Shown one piece after another: positions 26,240-35,437 of a stretch of 63,746 bases of DNA. A program made the position numbers and the translations under genes. The notes beneath the pieces are model-generated. The model had not been told where the DNA came from. It saw nothing but the letters and a program-made list of their open reading frames with translations, and ran no database searches. Source of the stretch: Variovorax flavidus (GTDB lineage: Bacteria > Pseudomonadota > Gammaproteobacteria > Burkholderiales > Burkholderiaceae_C); the NCBI RefSeq assembly GCF_030317145.1, contig NZ_JASZYE010000016.1, positions 1 to 63,746 of the forward strand, written 5' to 3'. Numbering within the stretch: position 1 is the first letter of the stretch; every line of letters begins with the position of its first letter.

Positions 26240-27226
26240 TCACTCCTGCGGCTTGGGCGATTGCACGACGCGCTGCTCGATGCTGCCGAACAGCGGCTGG
26301 CCGGCGAGCCTTGCCTCCATCCGCACGCGGTCACCGAACTTCATGAAGGGCGTCTTGGGTGCTCCGCTTGCGATCTGTTCGATGGCGCGCCGCTCGGCGA
26401 TGCAGGCCGAGCCCTTCTTGCCGCCAGCGTTGGAGACGGTGCCGCTGCCGATGATGGTGCCGGCCGACAGCCGCCGGGTCTTGGCAGCGTGCGCGATGAG
26501 CTGGTCGAAGCCGAAGTTCATCTCGCGGCCGTTCGGGTCGCCGAACCATTTGCCGTTCCACTCGATGTGCAGATCGAGGTGGATGCGCGCGTCCTGCCAG
26601 GCTTCTCCCAGTTCGTCTGGCGTGACCGCCACAGGCGCGAAGCTCGAGGAGGGCTTGGCCTGGAAGAAGCCGAAGCCGGTGCGCATCTCGCGCGGGCCGA
26701 AGCCGCGCAGGCTGACGTCGTTGATCTGAACCAGCAGGCGGATGTGGTCACGTGCCGCGACCGGGCTGCAGCCCAGCGGAACCGCGTCCACGATCGCGCC
26801 GTATTCGCCTTCGAAGTCGATGCCGTGCGCCTCGTCCGGCAGTGCCAGGTCGTCGTGCGGGCCGAGCAGGTCGTCGGAGCCGCCTTGGTACATCAGAGGC
26901 ACCGTCTCGACGTCGGGAATCGGCGGCATGTTGAAGGCGGTTTCCATCAATCGGCCGTGGTTGAGGAAGGCCGAGCCGTCGCACCACTGCGGCGCGCGTG
27001 GCAGCGGCGCCGCGGCCTGCTGCGGGTCGAATGGGAAAGCGTCTTCAGCGGTGCCGGCGCTGAGTTGGTCGTACAGCGCTTGCAGGCGCGGCTCGCACTC
27101 GGACCATCGGTCCAGTGCGTCGAGCAGATCGGGTGCGATGCCGTGCGCGGCGACCGCATGCTGCAGGTCGCGCGAGACCACGACCAGCCGGCCGTATCTG
27201 CCGCCCTTGAGCGAAGCGAGTTTCAT
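26240..27226 (-). CDS. fumarylacetoacetate hydrolase-family protein
   Basis: A 328-residue protein with the FAH catalytic domain in the C-terminal two thirds. Metal ligands are visible in GIDFEGEYGAIVD, later residues include GFGFFQAKPSSSFAP and GTIIGSGTVSNAGG. Such enzymes cleave a C-C bond in 3-oxo acids (acylpyruvates) or act as hydratases or decarboxylases. It overlaps the SMP-30 stop (ATGA) and precedes the cyclase, consistent with a ring-opening then C-C cleavage route. Confidence 0.85.
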   Translation of the reverse strand: MKLASLKGGRYGRLVVVSRDLQHAVAAHGIAPDLLDALDRWSECEPRLQALYDQLSAGTAEDAFPFDPQQAAAPLPRAPQWCDGSAFLNHGRLMETAFNMPPIPDVETVPLMYQGGSDDLLGPHDDLALPDEAHGIDFEGEYGAIVDAVPLGCSPVAARDHIRLLVQINDVSLRGFGPREMRTGFGFFQAKPSSSFAPVAVTPDELGEAWQDARIHLDLHIEWNGKWFGDPNGREMNFGFDQLIAHAAKTRRLSAGTIIGSGTVSNAGGKKGSACIAERRAIEQIASGAPKTPFMKFGDRVRMEARLAGQPLFGSIEQRVVQSPKPQE

Positions 27227-28260
27227 GGGGTGTGTCTCCTGTGTTCGTTCCAATGCGTCAGGGGCAATCCGGCGACCGGCGCACGAAAGCTCGGCAAGGT
27301 GCTGCCGCGCAGGCTGCCGAGGTAGACCGTGCGCAGGTCGGCCCCGCCGAAGGTAAGACTGGCCATCCACGGGGCGAGCGTGCCGGCGGCCGCGGCCATG
27401 ATCTCGGGCGTGAGCGTTCGCGCGGCGTAGTGTTCGTCGAGGCGGCGCGTCGCCTCGGGGTTGCTGTCGTCCAGCAGCGTGAGCACATCGCCCTGCGGCG
27501 TGAGCGCGATCAGCTTGTCGGTCATTACCAGCGTGACCCACAGATTGCCAAAGGCATCGAAGGCGAAGCCGTCCGGAAAGCCCGGCAGCGCGGACGGCCC
27601 GAACACCTCGCGGCCGGTGAGCGTGCCGTCGTCCTGCACGCGCAGGCGCGAGATCCGGCGCGCATTGCTTTCCACCACGTAGAGCCATTGCTCGCTGGCG
27701 TCCATGCGCACTTCGTTCGTGCCCTCGAAACCGTCCGCAACGATGCGCACGCCGTGCTCGTCGATGAGCGCGATGTAGCCGTCTTTCGCGCGGGCGTTGA
27801 TGGAGTCGGTCCACGGCCGCATGCGCGTCGTGATGGTGAGCCACATGCGCCCGCGCCGGTCGCGCATGACGAAGTTGGCCTTGCCCAACGGGCGGCCGTC
27901 GATGCTGTCGAACAGGCGCCGCACCTGGCCGTCGCGCGTCATCACCTCGACGCTGTCGCTGCCCCAGTTCGCGATGATGAAGTCGCCATTCGCAAGGAAG
28001 GCCATGCCGTTGGGCAGCGAGCCCTGGCTTTGCCCGTAGCGGGTTTCGAAATCAGCGCTGGCGGCCGCATCGCCGGCGGGAGTGATGAGCGATTGCATGC
28101 CGTCGGCATCGATGCGCATCACGCCGCCGCGCGCGTCGGCGGCCCACAGGGTGCCGTCGGGTTCGGCCAGAACGCACTCGGGGCGCTGCAGGTCGCGGCC
28201 GACGTGGCGGATGGTGGCGCGGTCGACTTGCCAGCCGCGCAGGGGGTTGTTCTTGTCCAT
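27223..28260 (-). CDS. SMP-30/gluconolactonase-like protein
   Basis: A 345-residue beta-propeller of the SMP-30/gluconolactonase/LRE family, with repeated strands such as LQRPECVLAEPDGTLWAADARGG, GSLPNGMAFLANGDFIIAN and FPDGFAFDAFGNLWVT. The metal-site Glu (PECV), Asn (LPN) and Asp (FPDG) are in place. It probably hydrolyses a lactone. It is the first gene of the minus-strand operon, divergent from the LysR gene across 72 bp. Confidence 0.85.
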   Translation of the reverse strand: MDKNNPLRGWQVDRATIRHVGRDLQRPECVLAEPDGTLWAADARGGVMRIDADGMQSLITPAGDAAASADFETRYGQSQGSLPNGMAFLANGDFIIANWGSDSVEVMTRDGQVRRLFDSIDGRPLGKANFVMRDRRGRMWLTITTRMRPWTDSINARAKDGYIALIDEHGVRIVADGFEGTNEVRMDASEQWLYVVESNARRISRLRVQDDGTLTGREVFGPSALPGFPDGFAFDAFGNLWVTLVMTDKLIALTPQGDVLTLLDDSNPEATRRLDEHYAARTLTPEIMAAAAGTLAPWMASLTFGGADLRTVYLGSLRGSTLPSFRAPVAGLPLTHWNEHRRHTP

Positions 28261-28298
28261 GTTATGGGCCGCAGGATAGGCGGGCACACCCCATGCGG

Positions 28299-28311
28299 AC
28301 AAACCGTTTGT
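28299..28311. promoter_or_regulatory. candidate LysR operator
   Basis: ACAAAC-C-GTTTGT is a perfect dyad in the 72-bp space between the divergent SMP-30 and LysR genes. LysR-type regulators recognise interrupted dyads of about this size near their own promoter. A looser pair GATAGG 28275-28280 and CCTATC 28319-28324 brackets it. Confidence 0.45.
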
Positions 28312-28332
28312 GGCGATACCTATCATTGCCGG

Positions 28333-29247
28333 ATGCGATACCAGCGAATCGACCTCAACCTTCTTGTCGCGCTCGACGTGCTTCTGGCCGAGCGCAGCGT
28401 CACCCGTGCGGCCGAGCGGATGCACATTACGCAGTCGGCCATGAGCGGCGTGCTGGCGCGGCTGCGCGACCACTTCGGCGATCCGCTTCTGGTGCCGGTG
28501 GGCCGCAGCATGCAGTTGACGCCGCGCGCGCAATCGCTGGTCGAACCGGTGCGCGACATCGTGCTACGCGTAGACACCACGCTGGGTACGCAACCCGAAT
28601 TCGACGCTGCATCGGCCCAGCGGCACTTCGTCATCATCGCTTCGGACTATGTGTCGCGCATCATGCTGGCCGACGTGGTGCGTCGCATTGCGTTGCTGGC
28701 GCCTGGTTTGACATTCGACGTTCGTCCCACTTCGGAAGTGATGCTGGCGGAGCTTGAACAGGGCCGCGTGGACTTTGTCATCATGCCTGCGCACCTGGTG
28801 GCCAGCGAGCATCCGCAGGAGATCCTGTTCGAGGACAGCTACCAGGTGCTGGCCTGCCTGCAGCACCCGGACCTGCAAGGCAGCATCACGCTCAACCAGT
28901 ACCAGGCGCTGGGCCATGTCGTCTATCAGAACGAGCGCGGGACCAACCCTTGGTTCGAGCAGTGGTATGCCAACCAGCACGGGCCTTCGCGCCGCATCGA
29001 GGTGATCACGCACAGCTTCACGCTGATACCGCGTTTCATCGTGGGCACGCACCGCATCACCACCATCCAGACGCGGCTGGCCAACCAGTTCGCGCAATCG
29101 CTGGCCGTACAGCTGATGGACCCGCCAATGGAAACGCCGCGCCTGACGGAGGTGCTGCAATGGCACCGCCTGCGCGACGACGACCCTGCCATGCAATGGG
29201 TGCGCGAGCAGATCGTCGACGCGGCGCGGGAGATGCCCGCGATCTGA
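28333..29247 (+). CDS. LysR-type transcriptional regulator
   Basis: A 304-residue LysR protein starting MRYQRIDLNLLVALDVLLAERSVTRAAERMHITQSAMSG, the NodD/PcaQ-like style of helix-turn-helix. The effector domain follows from about residue 95. It is divergent from the SMP-30 operon and convergent with the Bug gene (2-bp gap), so it most likely activates the 28260-20625 operon in response to a pathway intermediate. Confidence 0.9.
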   Translation: MRYQRIDLNLLVALDVLLAERSVTRAAERMHITQSAMSGVLARLRDHFGDPLLVPVGRSMQLTPRAQSLVEPVRDIVLRVDTTLGTQPEFDAASAQRHFVIIASDYVSRIMLADVVRRIALLAPGLTFDVRPTSEVMLAELEQGRVDFVIMPAHLVASEHPQEILFEDSYQVLACLQHPDLQGSITLNQYQALGHVVYQNERGTNPWFEQWYANQHGPSRRIEVITHSFTLIPRFIVGTHRITTIQTRLANQFAQSLAVQLMDPPMETPRLTEVLQWHRLRDDDPAMQWVREQIVDAAREMPAI

Positions 29248-29249
29248 AC

Positions 29250-30221
29250 TCAGCCCGCCCTGAGGTCGAGCTTCTTGATGATGGCTGGGAAGTCGGCCAT
29301 GTCCGCCGCCACCGTATCGCCCAGTACCTTCGGCGCGCCGCCGACCACTTCCCAACCGTTGGCCTGCGCGTAGGCCTTGAAACCGGTGCGGGACAAGGCG
29401 TCGTTCAAGGCCGCGTTTAGCTTGCGCACAACGTCCGGCGCGGTCTTCACCGGCACGGCCAGCCCGACCCAGAATGATGGGTCGAAATCCTTGAAGCCGC
29501 CCTCAGCCAGGGTCGGCACGTTGGGCACGGCGGGCAGGCGTTTGGCGCCTGTCTGCATCAACGGCACGATGGAACCGGACTTGGTGCCGACCTGGGCTGA
29601 AGCAAAGTCCAGCAGCGCAAACTGAACCTCGTTGCCCATCACGCCGGTGATAAGCGGGCCGCTGCCTTTGTACGGCACGTGCGTGATGTCGATGCCGGCC
29701 AGTGCCTTGAACTGCTCGACCGCGATGTGGTTGGTCGCACCGATGCCCGCGCTGCCGAAGTTCAGCTTCCCGGGGTTGGCCTTGGCAAAGGCGATTAGGT
29801 CCTTCATGCTGCGCAGGCCGGTCTGGCTGTTGGTCACGAACATGCCGACTGCGCGCACCGCCAGGCCGACAGGGGCGAGGTCGCGCACCGGATCGACCTG
29901 GGTGGACTTCTGCACCAGCGGCGCCATCGTGTGATTGGAGCGCGAAGTCACCAACACCGTGTAGCCATCGGCAGGCGCGCTGGCGACGAAGGCGGTTCCG
30001 ATCAAGCCTGACGCACCGGGCCGGTTGTCGACGATCAGCAACTGGCCGAGCGAATCGCGCATGTGTTCGGAAAGCAGGCGCGCAACGATGTCCGAAGGAC
30101 CGCCAGGCGGGTTTGGGACGATGAGGCGCACGGGGCGATCCGGGTAGGGCGTCTGCGCGATGGAAGTGCCTGCTGCCAATGCTGCAGCGGCGGCGACGAG
30201 GAAGTCGCGGCGATGGGTCAT
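29250..30221 (-). CDS. Bug (TctC-type) periplasmic receptor
   Basis: A 323-residue tripartite-tricarboxylate-receptor family protein. It has a signal peptide starting MTHRRDFLVAAAAALAAG and cut after SIAQ, the start of the fold PYPDRPVRLIVPNPPGGPSDIVAR, and the ligand loop ADGYTVLVTS. Bug receptors bind carboxylates. No TctAB membrane partner is in the window, so it must share a transporter elsewhere or act in sensing. It is 31 bp downstream of the hydrolase gene. Confidence 0.9.
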   Translation of the reverse strand: MTHRRDFLVAAAAALAAGTSIAQTPYPDRPVRLIVPNPPGGPSDIVARLLSEHMRDSLGQLLIVDNRPGASGLIGTAFVASAPADGYTVLVTSRSNHTMAPLVQKSTQVDPVRDLAPVGLAVRAVGMFVTNSQTGLRSMKDLIAFAKANPGKLNFGSAGIGATNHIAVEQFKALAGIDITHVPYKGSGPLITGVMGNEVQFALLDFASAQVGTKSGSIVPLMQTGAKRLPAVPNVPTLAEGGFKDFDPSFWVGLAVPVKTAPDVVRKLNAALNDALSRTGFKAYAQANGWEVVGGAPKVLGDTVAADMADFPAIIKKLDLRAG

Positions 30222-30252
30222 GTTATTGTCTCCTGATTTCTTTTCGGTGGCT

Positions 30253-31428
30253 TCAAGCGCCGGTGGCGATGGCGGTGCGGCCGCCGAGCACTTCGGCCAC
30301 CCAGTCGGCGATGTAGGCGCCTGCGTTGGCAGAGTTGTCGAAGCTCGAGTGCTGCAGGCCGCCTGTGCGCGCGTCGAACACCTGGAGTTCGCGCTTCGGG
30401 CTGTTCACCAGTTGCTCATAAGTGCGGTGCGCCCACGCGAGCGGAATCTGCGAATCCTTTTCGCCATGCGTGACCAGGAATGGAACGCGGATGCGATCGA
30501 GCACGCCGTCGAGATGCACGTTCTCGGCGATGCGCATGAAGTCGTCCATGTCGGTGGCGCCCCATACCCAGCGAACGTGTTCCCAGTAGTGCGGCACGGG
30601 AAAGCTGCCTTCCTTGGCCAGGCGCTTCTTCTGCACGTCGCGCCAGTCATGGTTCGCGCCCCAAGCCACGCCGCAGGCGAAGCGCGGCTCGAAGGCCACC
30701 GCGCGCGGGCAGTAATAGCCGCCCAGGGAGACGCCTTCCAGCCCGATCCGCTGGGCATCGACGTCATCGCGCGTCTCCAGCCAATCGACGATGCGGCTAG
30801 CCCAGTGCTCGCTGTCGTAGCGGGCGGTCATGCCGTGCAGGCGCAACGCTTCGCCGGAGCCCGGCTGGTCCACCACCAGTGAAGACACGCCGCGCTGCGC
30901 TAGCCAGCGCGGCAAGCCAATGCGGTACTTCATCTCCTTGGTCGAATCGAGGCCGTTGACCTGCACGAGCATGGGTGCACAGGCATTGCCAGCGTTTTCG
31001 GCGCGCACCAGCAAGGCAGACAGGTGCCCGCCTTCGTAAGGGATCTCGACACGCTCGCAGTTCTCACCGGCCAGCGCGATGCCCTTGCCAAAGACTTCGA
31101 GATAGCGCGCGTACAAGGCGTGCCGGCCGAGCGCACCGTGGGCCTGCAGGCGTTCAGCAGTCAGGTAGTAGGAGGCGGCGCGCCCGTACTTGTCGCCCGC
31201 CGATATGAGGCGACCGCGCGCCTCGTCCTCTGCAGCGAGCTCGCACAGCTTGTCGGCCATGCGGGTCCATGTCTCGCGGAACGCAAGCGTGCCGGCCGCA
31301 TCGGGTGCCTTGGCAGCCTCCTGCAAGGGCGCGCACATCTCTTCGATCTCGCCGATCCTGGCGCCCATCTCGATCGCAAGGTCGACCGAGAGGTTCCAGA
31401 CGTAGTTGGTGGGGAAATATTTGAACAT
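30253..31428 (-). CDS. alpha/beta hydrolase, DHPON-hydrolase-like
   Basis: A 391-residue alpha/beta hydrolase with a long helical N-terminal part and a C-terminal catalytic domain. The nucleophile elbow is GVSLGG, an acid lies in LVTHGEKDSQIP and the His in LQHSSF. The architecture matches 2,6-dihydroxypseudooxynicotine hydrolase and related enzymes that cleave carbon-carbon bonds in beta-diketone-like intermediates. It is divergent from the CocE-type gene across a mirrored promoter region. Confidence 0.75.
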   Translation of the reverse strand: MFKYFPTNYVWNLSVDLAIEMGARIGEIEEMCAPLQEAAKAPDAAGTLAFRETWTRMADKLCELAAEDEARGRLISAGDKYGRAASYYLTAERLQAHGALGRHALYARYLEVFGKGIALAGENCERVEIPYEGGHLSALLVRAENAGNACAPMLVQVNGLDSTKEMKYRIGLPRWLAQRGVSSLVVDQPGSGEALRLHGMTARYDSEHWASRIVDWLETRDDVDAQRIGLEGVSLGGYYCPRAVAFEPRFACGVAWGANHDWRDVQKKRLAKEGSFPVPHYWEHVRWVWGATDMDDFMRIAENVHLDGVLDRIRVPFLVTHGEKDSQIPLAWAHRTYEQLVNSPKRELQVFDARTGGLQHSSFDNSANAGAYIADWVAEVLGGRTAIATGA

Positions 31429-31433
31429 CGGGG

Positions 31434-31580
31434 CCGGATGCTAGGCATCAGGCGGCCAGAGGGCCAATCGATTTGGGTGATGGGTGGTATGGGTGGCGGT
31501 AATGCGAGGCATCGCCTGCGCCGATGCCTCCAATCGCCAAAGTCGATTGGCAACGCTTGCCTCTGCTCCCTAGCATCCGG
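31434..31580. promoter_or_regulatory. mirrored divergent promoter region
   Basis: Two pairs of inverted repeats share one centre at 31507. The outer pair is CCGGATGCTAGG 31434-31445 and its exact complement CCTAGCATCCGG 31569-31580. The inner pair is CCAATCGATTTGG 31464-31476 and CCAAAGTCGATTGG 31537-31550. In each direction this reads TTGGC(A/C), 18 bases, TAGCAT, which fits a sigma-70 -35 and -10. A third dyad, GAGGCATCG 31506-31514 with CGATGCCTC 31522-31530, lies near the middle. The divergent genes probably have twin promoters under one regulator. Confidence 0.6.
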
Positions 31581-31605
31581 TGAAACAGGAATCATTGGAG
31601 ACAGC

Positions 31606-33369
31606 GTGCAGGATACTCAACACCGCATCGAAGAGCGCGACGGCATGATCATTGAATGGGACGTGCCGATCACGATGGATGACGGCCTCGTCCTGCGGGC
31701 TGACGTCTATCGCCCTGTGCAAGAGAATCGGCATCCCGTGCTGATGACGCACGGGCCCTATGCGAAGGGGTTGTCGTTCCAGGAAGGCTTTGCCTTTGCC
31801 TGGATGCAATTGGAGCGCGACCATCCCGAAGCCCTGGAAGGTTCGTCCAACAAGTACCAGGCTTGGGAGACGCCCGACCCGGAGATATGGACGCGCGACT
31901 GGGGCTACGTCTGCGTGCGCGTGGACTCGCGTGGCGCAGGCCGGTCGCCCGGCGTGCTCGACTGCTTCAGCGCGAGGGAGACGCGCGACTACGCACAGTG
32001 TGTCGAGTGGGCAGGGGAGCAGGGCTGGAGCAATGGCAAGGTCGGACTGACAGGCATCTCGTACTACGCCATGAACCAGTGGCAGGTGGCGGCGCTCAAG
32101 CCGAAGCACCTGGCTGCGATCTGTCCTTTCGAAGGTGCGGCCGATCTGTACCGCGACGGCGTGCGTCACGGGGGCATCCTCACCAGTTTCTGGATCCGCT
32201 GGTATCCCGCGCAGGTGTCCTCGGTACAGAACGGGCTGGGCACGCGGGGGCGCATCAATCACAACACGGGCGAACCCATCGCCGGTCCGCAGACAGATTC
32301 GCCTGCTTCGATGGCGAGTCGCCTGGCTGACCTGCCGCGAGAGCAGCGTGAGCACACCTTGTTGGACGAGTACTTCAAGGAACGCACGCCCACGCTCGAA
32401 GACATCGAGGTGCCGGTGCTTTCGCGCGGCAACTGGGGCGGTATCGGCTTGCACCTGCGAGGCAACACTGAGGGCTTCATGCGCTGCGGCTCTCGGCAGA
32501 AATGGCTGGAAATGCATGGCGATACGCACTGGACGGAGTACTACACGCCCGCCGGCCGCAATCTGATGAGGCGCTTCTACGATCATTTCCTCAAGGGCGA
32601 GGACAACGGCTGGGATCGGGAGCCGGCGGTGCTGCTGAACGTCCGGCACCCGGGCGAGAAGTTCGTCGCGCGCGTAGAGAGCGAGTGGCCGCTGGCGCGC
32701 ACGCAATGGACGCGGCTCTTTCTCGATGTGGCGCAGAACACATTGGCTCCCGCACCCGGCGCCGAGGCCAGCCAGTCGTTTCGCGGGTTCTCGCAGGGCA
32801 TCACCTTCGTCGGTGCGCCGGTGCGGCAGTCCACCGAGATCACCGGGCCGGTGATGGCAAGGCTCTTCATGTCGTCGAGCACGCGCGATGCCGACCTGTT
32901 CCTGAGCTTGCGCGCGTACGCACCCAATGGACGAGAAGCGCTGTTCCACGGGGCGTCCGAACCCAACGTGCCGCTGGCCTTCGGCTGGCTGCGTGCCTCG
33001 CATCGCAAGCTCGATGCGAACAAGAGCCTGCCGTACCGCCCATGGCATCCGCACGACGAGGTGCAACCCCTTGAACCAGGCGAGATCTACGAACTCGACA
33101 TCGAGATCTGGCCGACTTCCATTGTGCTTCCCGCCGGCTGGCGCATCGCGCTGACAGTGGCGGGCGAAGACTACGACCACCAGCTGCCGGGCCCATTGGT
33201 TCCCAAGGCCCCGCCGCAGTACGGCGCCATCCGTCAGACCGGCTGCGCGATCCATGTTCACGACGAGGCCGCTGACCGGCCGGCCGACGTGTTCGACGGC
33301 ACGACGACCGTGTTCAGCGGGGGCGGGCACGGCTCGTTCCTCCTGTTGCCCGTCATTCCGGCCGCATAG
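31606..33369 (+). CDS. CocE/NonD-family hydrolase
   Basis: A 587-residue serine hydrolase of the X-Pro dipeptidyl-peptidase/CocE group. The N-terminal catalytic domain has RVDSRGAGRSPG and the nucleophile region GLTGISYYAMNQW; the C-terminal jelly-roll domain includes ITGPVMARLFMSSSTRDADLF. Such enzymes hydrolyse esters, including glutaryl-7-ACA acylase-like substrates. I chose the GTG at 31606, with TTGGAGA upstream, over an open frame that extends far into the divergent gene. It opens the plus-strand operon ending at 36406. Confidence 0.85.
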   Translation: MQDTQHRIEERDGMIIEWDVPITMDDGLVLRADVYRPVQENRHPVLMTHGPYAKGLSFQEGFAFAWMQLERDHPEALEGSSNKYQAWETPDPEIWTRDWGYVCVRVDSRGAGRSPGVLDCFSARETRDYAQCVEWAGEQGWSNGKVGLTGISYYAMNQWQVAALKPKHLAAICPFEGAADLYRDGVRHGGILTSFWIRWYPAQVSSVQNGLGTRGRINHNTGEPIAGPQTDSPASMASRLADLPREQREHTLLDEYFKERTPTLEDIEVPVLSRGNWGGIGLHLRGNTEGFMRCGSRQKWLEMHGDTHWTEYYTPAGRNLMRRFYDHFLKGEDNGWDREPAVLLNVRHPGEKFVARVESEWPLARTQWTRLFLDVAQNTLAPAPGAEASQSFRGFSQGITFVGAPVRQSTEITGPVMARLFMSSSTRDADLFLSLRAYAPNGREALFHGASEPNVPLAFGWLRASHRKLDANKSLPYRPWHPHDEVQPLEPGEIYELDIEIWPTSIVLPAGWRIALTVAGEDYDHQLPGPLVPKAPPQYGAIRQTGCAIHVHDEAADRPADVFDGTTTVFSGGGHGSFLLLPVIPAA

Positions 33370-33395
33370 AGAAATTCACAAGAAGGAGACAGCGA

Positions 33396-34319
33396 ATGCG
33401 ATCGATCATGAAGCGCGCGCTAGTGGCATTGCTCACCACTGCTGCGTTTGGCGTGCAGGCCCAGACCAAGATTACGCTGGGCCACACCGGCGTCGCGGAC
33501 TACCTCGCCGCCTTCGTTGCTCAGGAAGAGGGCATGTTCCGCAAGCACGGCCTGGACATGACTTTCCAGCAGGTGGCGGGTGGCGCGCTGGCTCCGGGGC
33601 TGCAAGGCGGCTCACTGCAGATCGCCACGCTGCCGCCCACCAACCTGCTGCTCGCCAACGAAGGGGGACTGGACCTGCTCGCCGTGGCGGGAACCAGTGT
33701 CATAGAGAAGGGCGACCAGACCACTGGCCTGTTGGTGGGGACGGCATCGGGCATCGAAAGCCCGAAGGACCTCGCGGGCAAGAAGCTGGGCGTGCCCTCG
33801 ATCGGCGGCTTTCTTTATGTGATGGCGCGCAAGTGGGTGAGCGACCAGGGCGTGGACCCCAAGCAGGTGAACTTCGTCGAGGTGAATTTCCCGCAGACGG
33901 GCGACTTGCTGAAATCCGGGAGCATCCAGGCCGGGGTGAGTGCCGAGCCCTTCCTCAAGCGCGCGGTTGCCACGGGCGCGGCCAAGCCGCTGGCCTACTT
34001 CGCGGACACGCTGCCGCCGCAGACGACCGGCGTTCTCTACGCCAGTACCCGCCAGTGGGCCACGGCCAATCCGGCGGCGATCAAGGGCTTTCGTGCGGCC
34101 ATCGCCGAAGCCGTTGCCTTCGCCGCCAGCAATCCGCAGGCCGCCCGTGCGCACCTGGGCAAGTACATAAAGCTGCCGCCTGAAGTGCTCGCGTCGATTC
34201 CTATGCCGCGCCTCTATGCGCAGGTCACTGAACCGCAGATGCGCTTCTGGGTCGACACCATGCACAACATGGGACTGGTCAAGACCAAGGCGAACGCAGC
34301 CCCGCTGATCGCGCCCTGA
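33396..34319 (+). CDS. ABC transporter substrate-binding protein, NMT1-like
   Basis: A 307-residue periplasmic receptor with a signal peptide ending GVQAQ. The mature sequence TKITLGHTGVADYLAAFVAQEEGMFRKHGLD parallels the receptor at 23525-24484. No permease or ATPase accompanies it, so it may share the importer at 21219-23528, giving that importer two receptors. It follows the CocE-type gene by 26 bp. Confidence 0.85.
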   Translation: MRSIMKRALVALLTTAAFGVQAQTKITLGHTGVADYLAAFVAQEEGMFRKHGLDMTFQQVAGGALAPGLQGGSLQIATLPPTNLLLANEGGLDLLAVAGTSVIEKGDQTTGLLVGTASGIESPKDLAGKKLGVPSIGGFLYVMARKWVSDQGVDPKQVNFVEVNFPQTGDLLKSGSIQAGVSAEPFLKRAVATGAAKPLAYFADTLPPQTTGVLYASTRQWATANPAAIKGFRAAIAEAVAFAASNPQAARAHLGKYIKLPPEVLASIPMPRLYAQVTEPQMRFWVDTMHNMGLVKTKANAAPLIAP

Positions 34320-34320
34320 C

Positions 34321-35421
34321 ATGCTTGTCTATCGTTGCGCCGCTCGCGGCTGCTGTGCGCCGGCAAAGGACAACGGGGCCGGCGGCGCGGATCGCCGCCG
34401 CTTCTTCACTGTCGACATGCATTGCCATGCACTGAGCCCGGAGGTGGAGCGGCTCGTGGCCGACGCGCCGCAACGCCGCGCCGAGCCGCAGATGATGGTG
34501 CGCACGCTGGGCGAGGCTTCGGCGCGTCACAACGCCGTGCAGATGCTGCCGGCCGCGCTGCCCAAGCTCACGCAACTCGACTTGCGGCTGTCCGACATGA
34601 ACGCGATGGGGGTGGACGTGCAGGTCGTCAGCCCGTCGCCCAACCAGTACTACTACTGGGCCGACGAAGCGCTAGCGCGAGAGATCGTGCGCGTGCAGAA
34701 CGAGCACATCGCCGCGTTGTGCGCGCAGCATCCAGACCGGCTGCTCGGGTTGGGAACCGTGGCCCTGCAGCATCCGGCGCTGGCGGCCGAGCAACTGCAC
34801 GACGCGGTCGAGCGGTTGGGGCTGAAGGGTGTTGAGATCTCCACATCGGTCGGTGAGCGCGAGCTGGCCGACCCTTCGCTGGAGGCCTTCTGGGCCGCAG
34901 CCGACCGGCTGCAATGCGTCGTCTTCATTCATCCGCTGGGCACCTCTGCGTTCGAGCGGCTAAATGCCTACTACTTGACCAACGTGATCGGCCAGCCGCT
35001 CGAAACCACGATCGCCCTGTCTCACCTGATCTTCAGCGGCTTGCTCGACCGGCATCCGAAGCTCCGCCTGCTGGCGGCGCATGGCGGCGGCTATCTGCCT
35101 GCCTACCTGGGGCGCTCGGAGCATGCACATCGGGTGCGGCCAGAAGCCCAGGGCATCGAGCGCTCGCCACGTGACTACCTCAAGCGCATCTGGTTCGACA
35201 CCGTGGTGTACGACCCGCAGGCCTTGCGCCACCTCATCGACACGGTGGGCGTACAGCAGGTGGTGGGCGGCACCGACTATCCCTTCGACATGGGCAGCTA
35301 CGACCTGGCGCAGTTGCTCTCGCGCGTTCCCGGCCTTGACGAGCCGGGCCAGCGCGCCATTTTGGGCGGCAACGCCCGCCATTTGCTGCGCCTCCAAGAT
35401 CCGGCGGCCGCACCTTCCTAA
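34321..35421 (+). CDS. amidohydrolase-2 family protein, ACMSD-like
   Basis: A 366-residue TIM-barrel metal enzyme. The HxH metal motif is in FTVDMHCHALSPE, further ligand regions are VVFIHPLG and LLAAHGGGYLPAYLGR, and the catalytic Asp is in VGGTDYPFDM. The family includes aminocarboxymuconate-semialdehyde decarboxylase and 4-oxalomesaconate hydratase-like enzymes. The first about 25 residues are unusual and cysteine-rich; a later start is possible. It begins 1 bp after the receptor stop. Confidence 0.85.
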   Translation: MLVYRCAARGCCAPAKDNGAGGADRRRFFTVDMHCHALSPEVERLVADAPQRRAEPQMMVRTLGEASARHNAVQMLPAALPKLTQLDLRLSDMNAMGVDVQVVSPSPNQYYYWADEALAREIVRVQNEHIAALCAQHPDRLLGLGTVALQHPALAAEQLHDAVERLGLKGVEISTSVGERELADPSLEAFWAAADRLQCVVFIHPLGTSAFERLNAYYLTNVIGQPLETTIALSHLIFSGLLDRHPKLRLLAAHGGGYLPAYLGRSEHAHRVRPEAQGIERSPRDYLKRIWFDTVVYDPQALRHLIDTVGVQQVVGGTDYPFDMGSYDLAQLLSRVPGLDEPGQRAILGGNARHLLRLQDPAAAPS

Positions 35422-35437
35422 TTTCCCTGAATCCAAG

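Noticed and set aside
31024..33369. A 781-residue start for the CocE-type gene
   Set aside because: The extra 194 residues are antisense to the divergent hydrolase and cross the promoter region; GTG 31606 has a proper ribosome-binding site.
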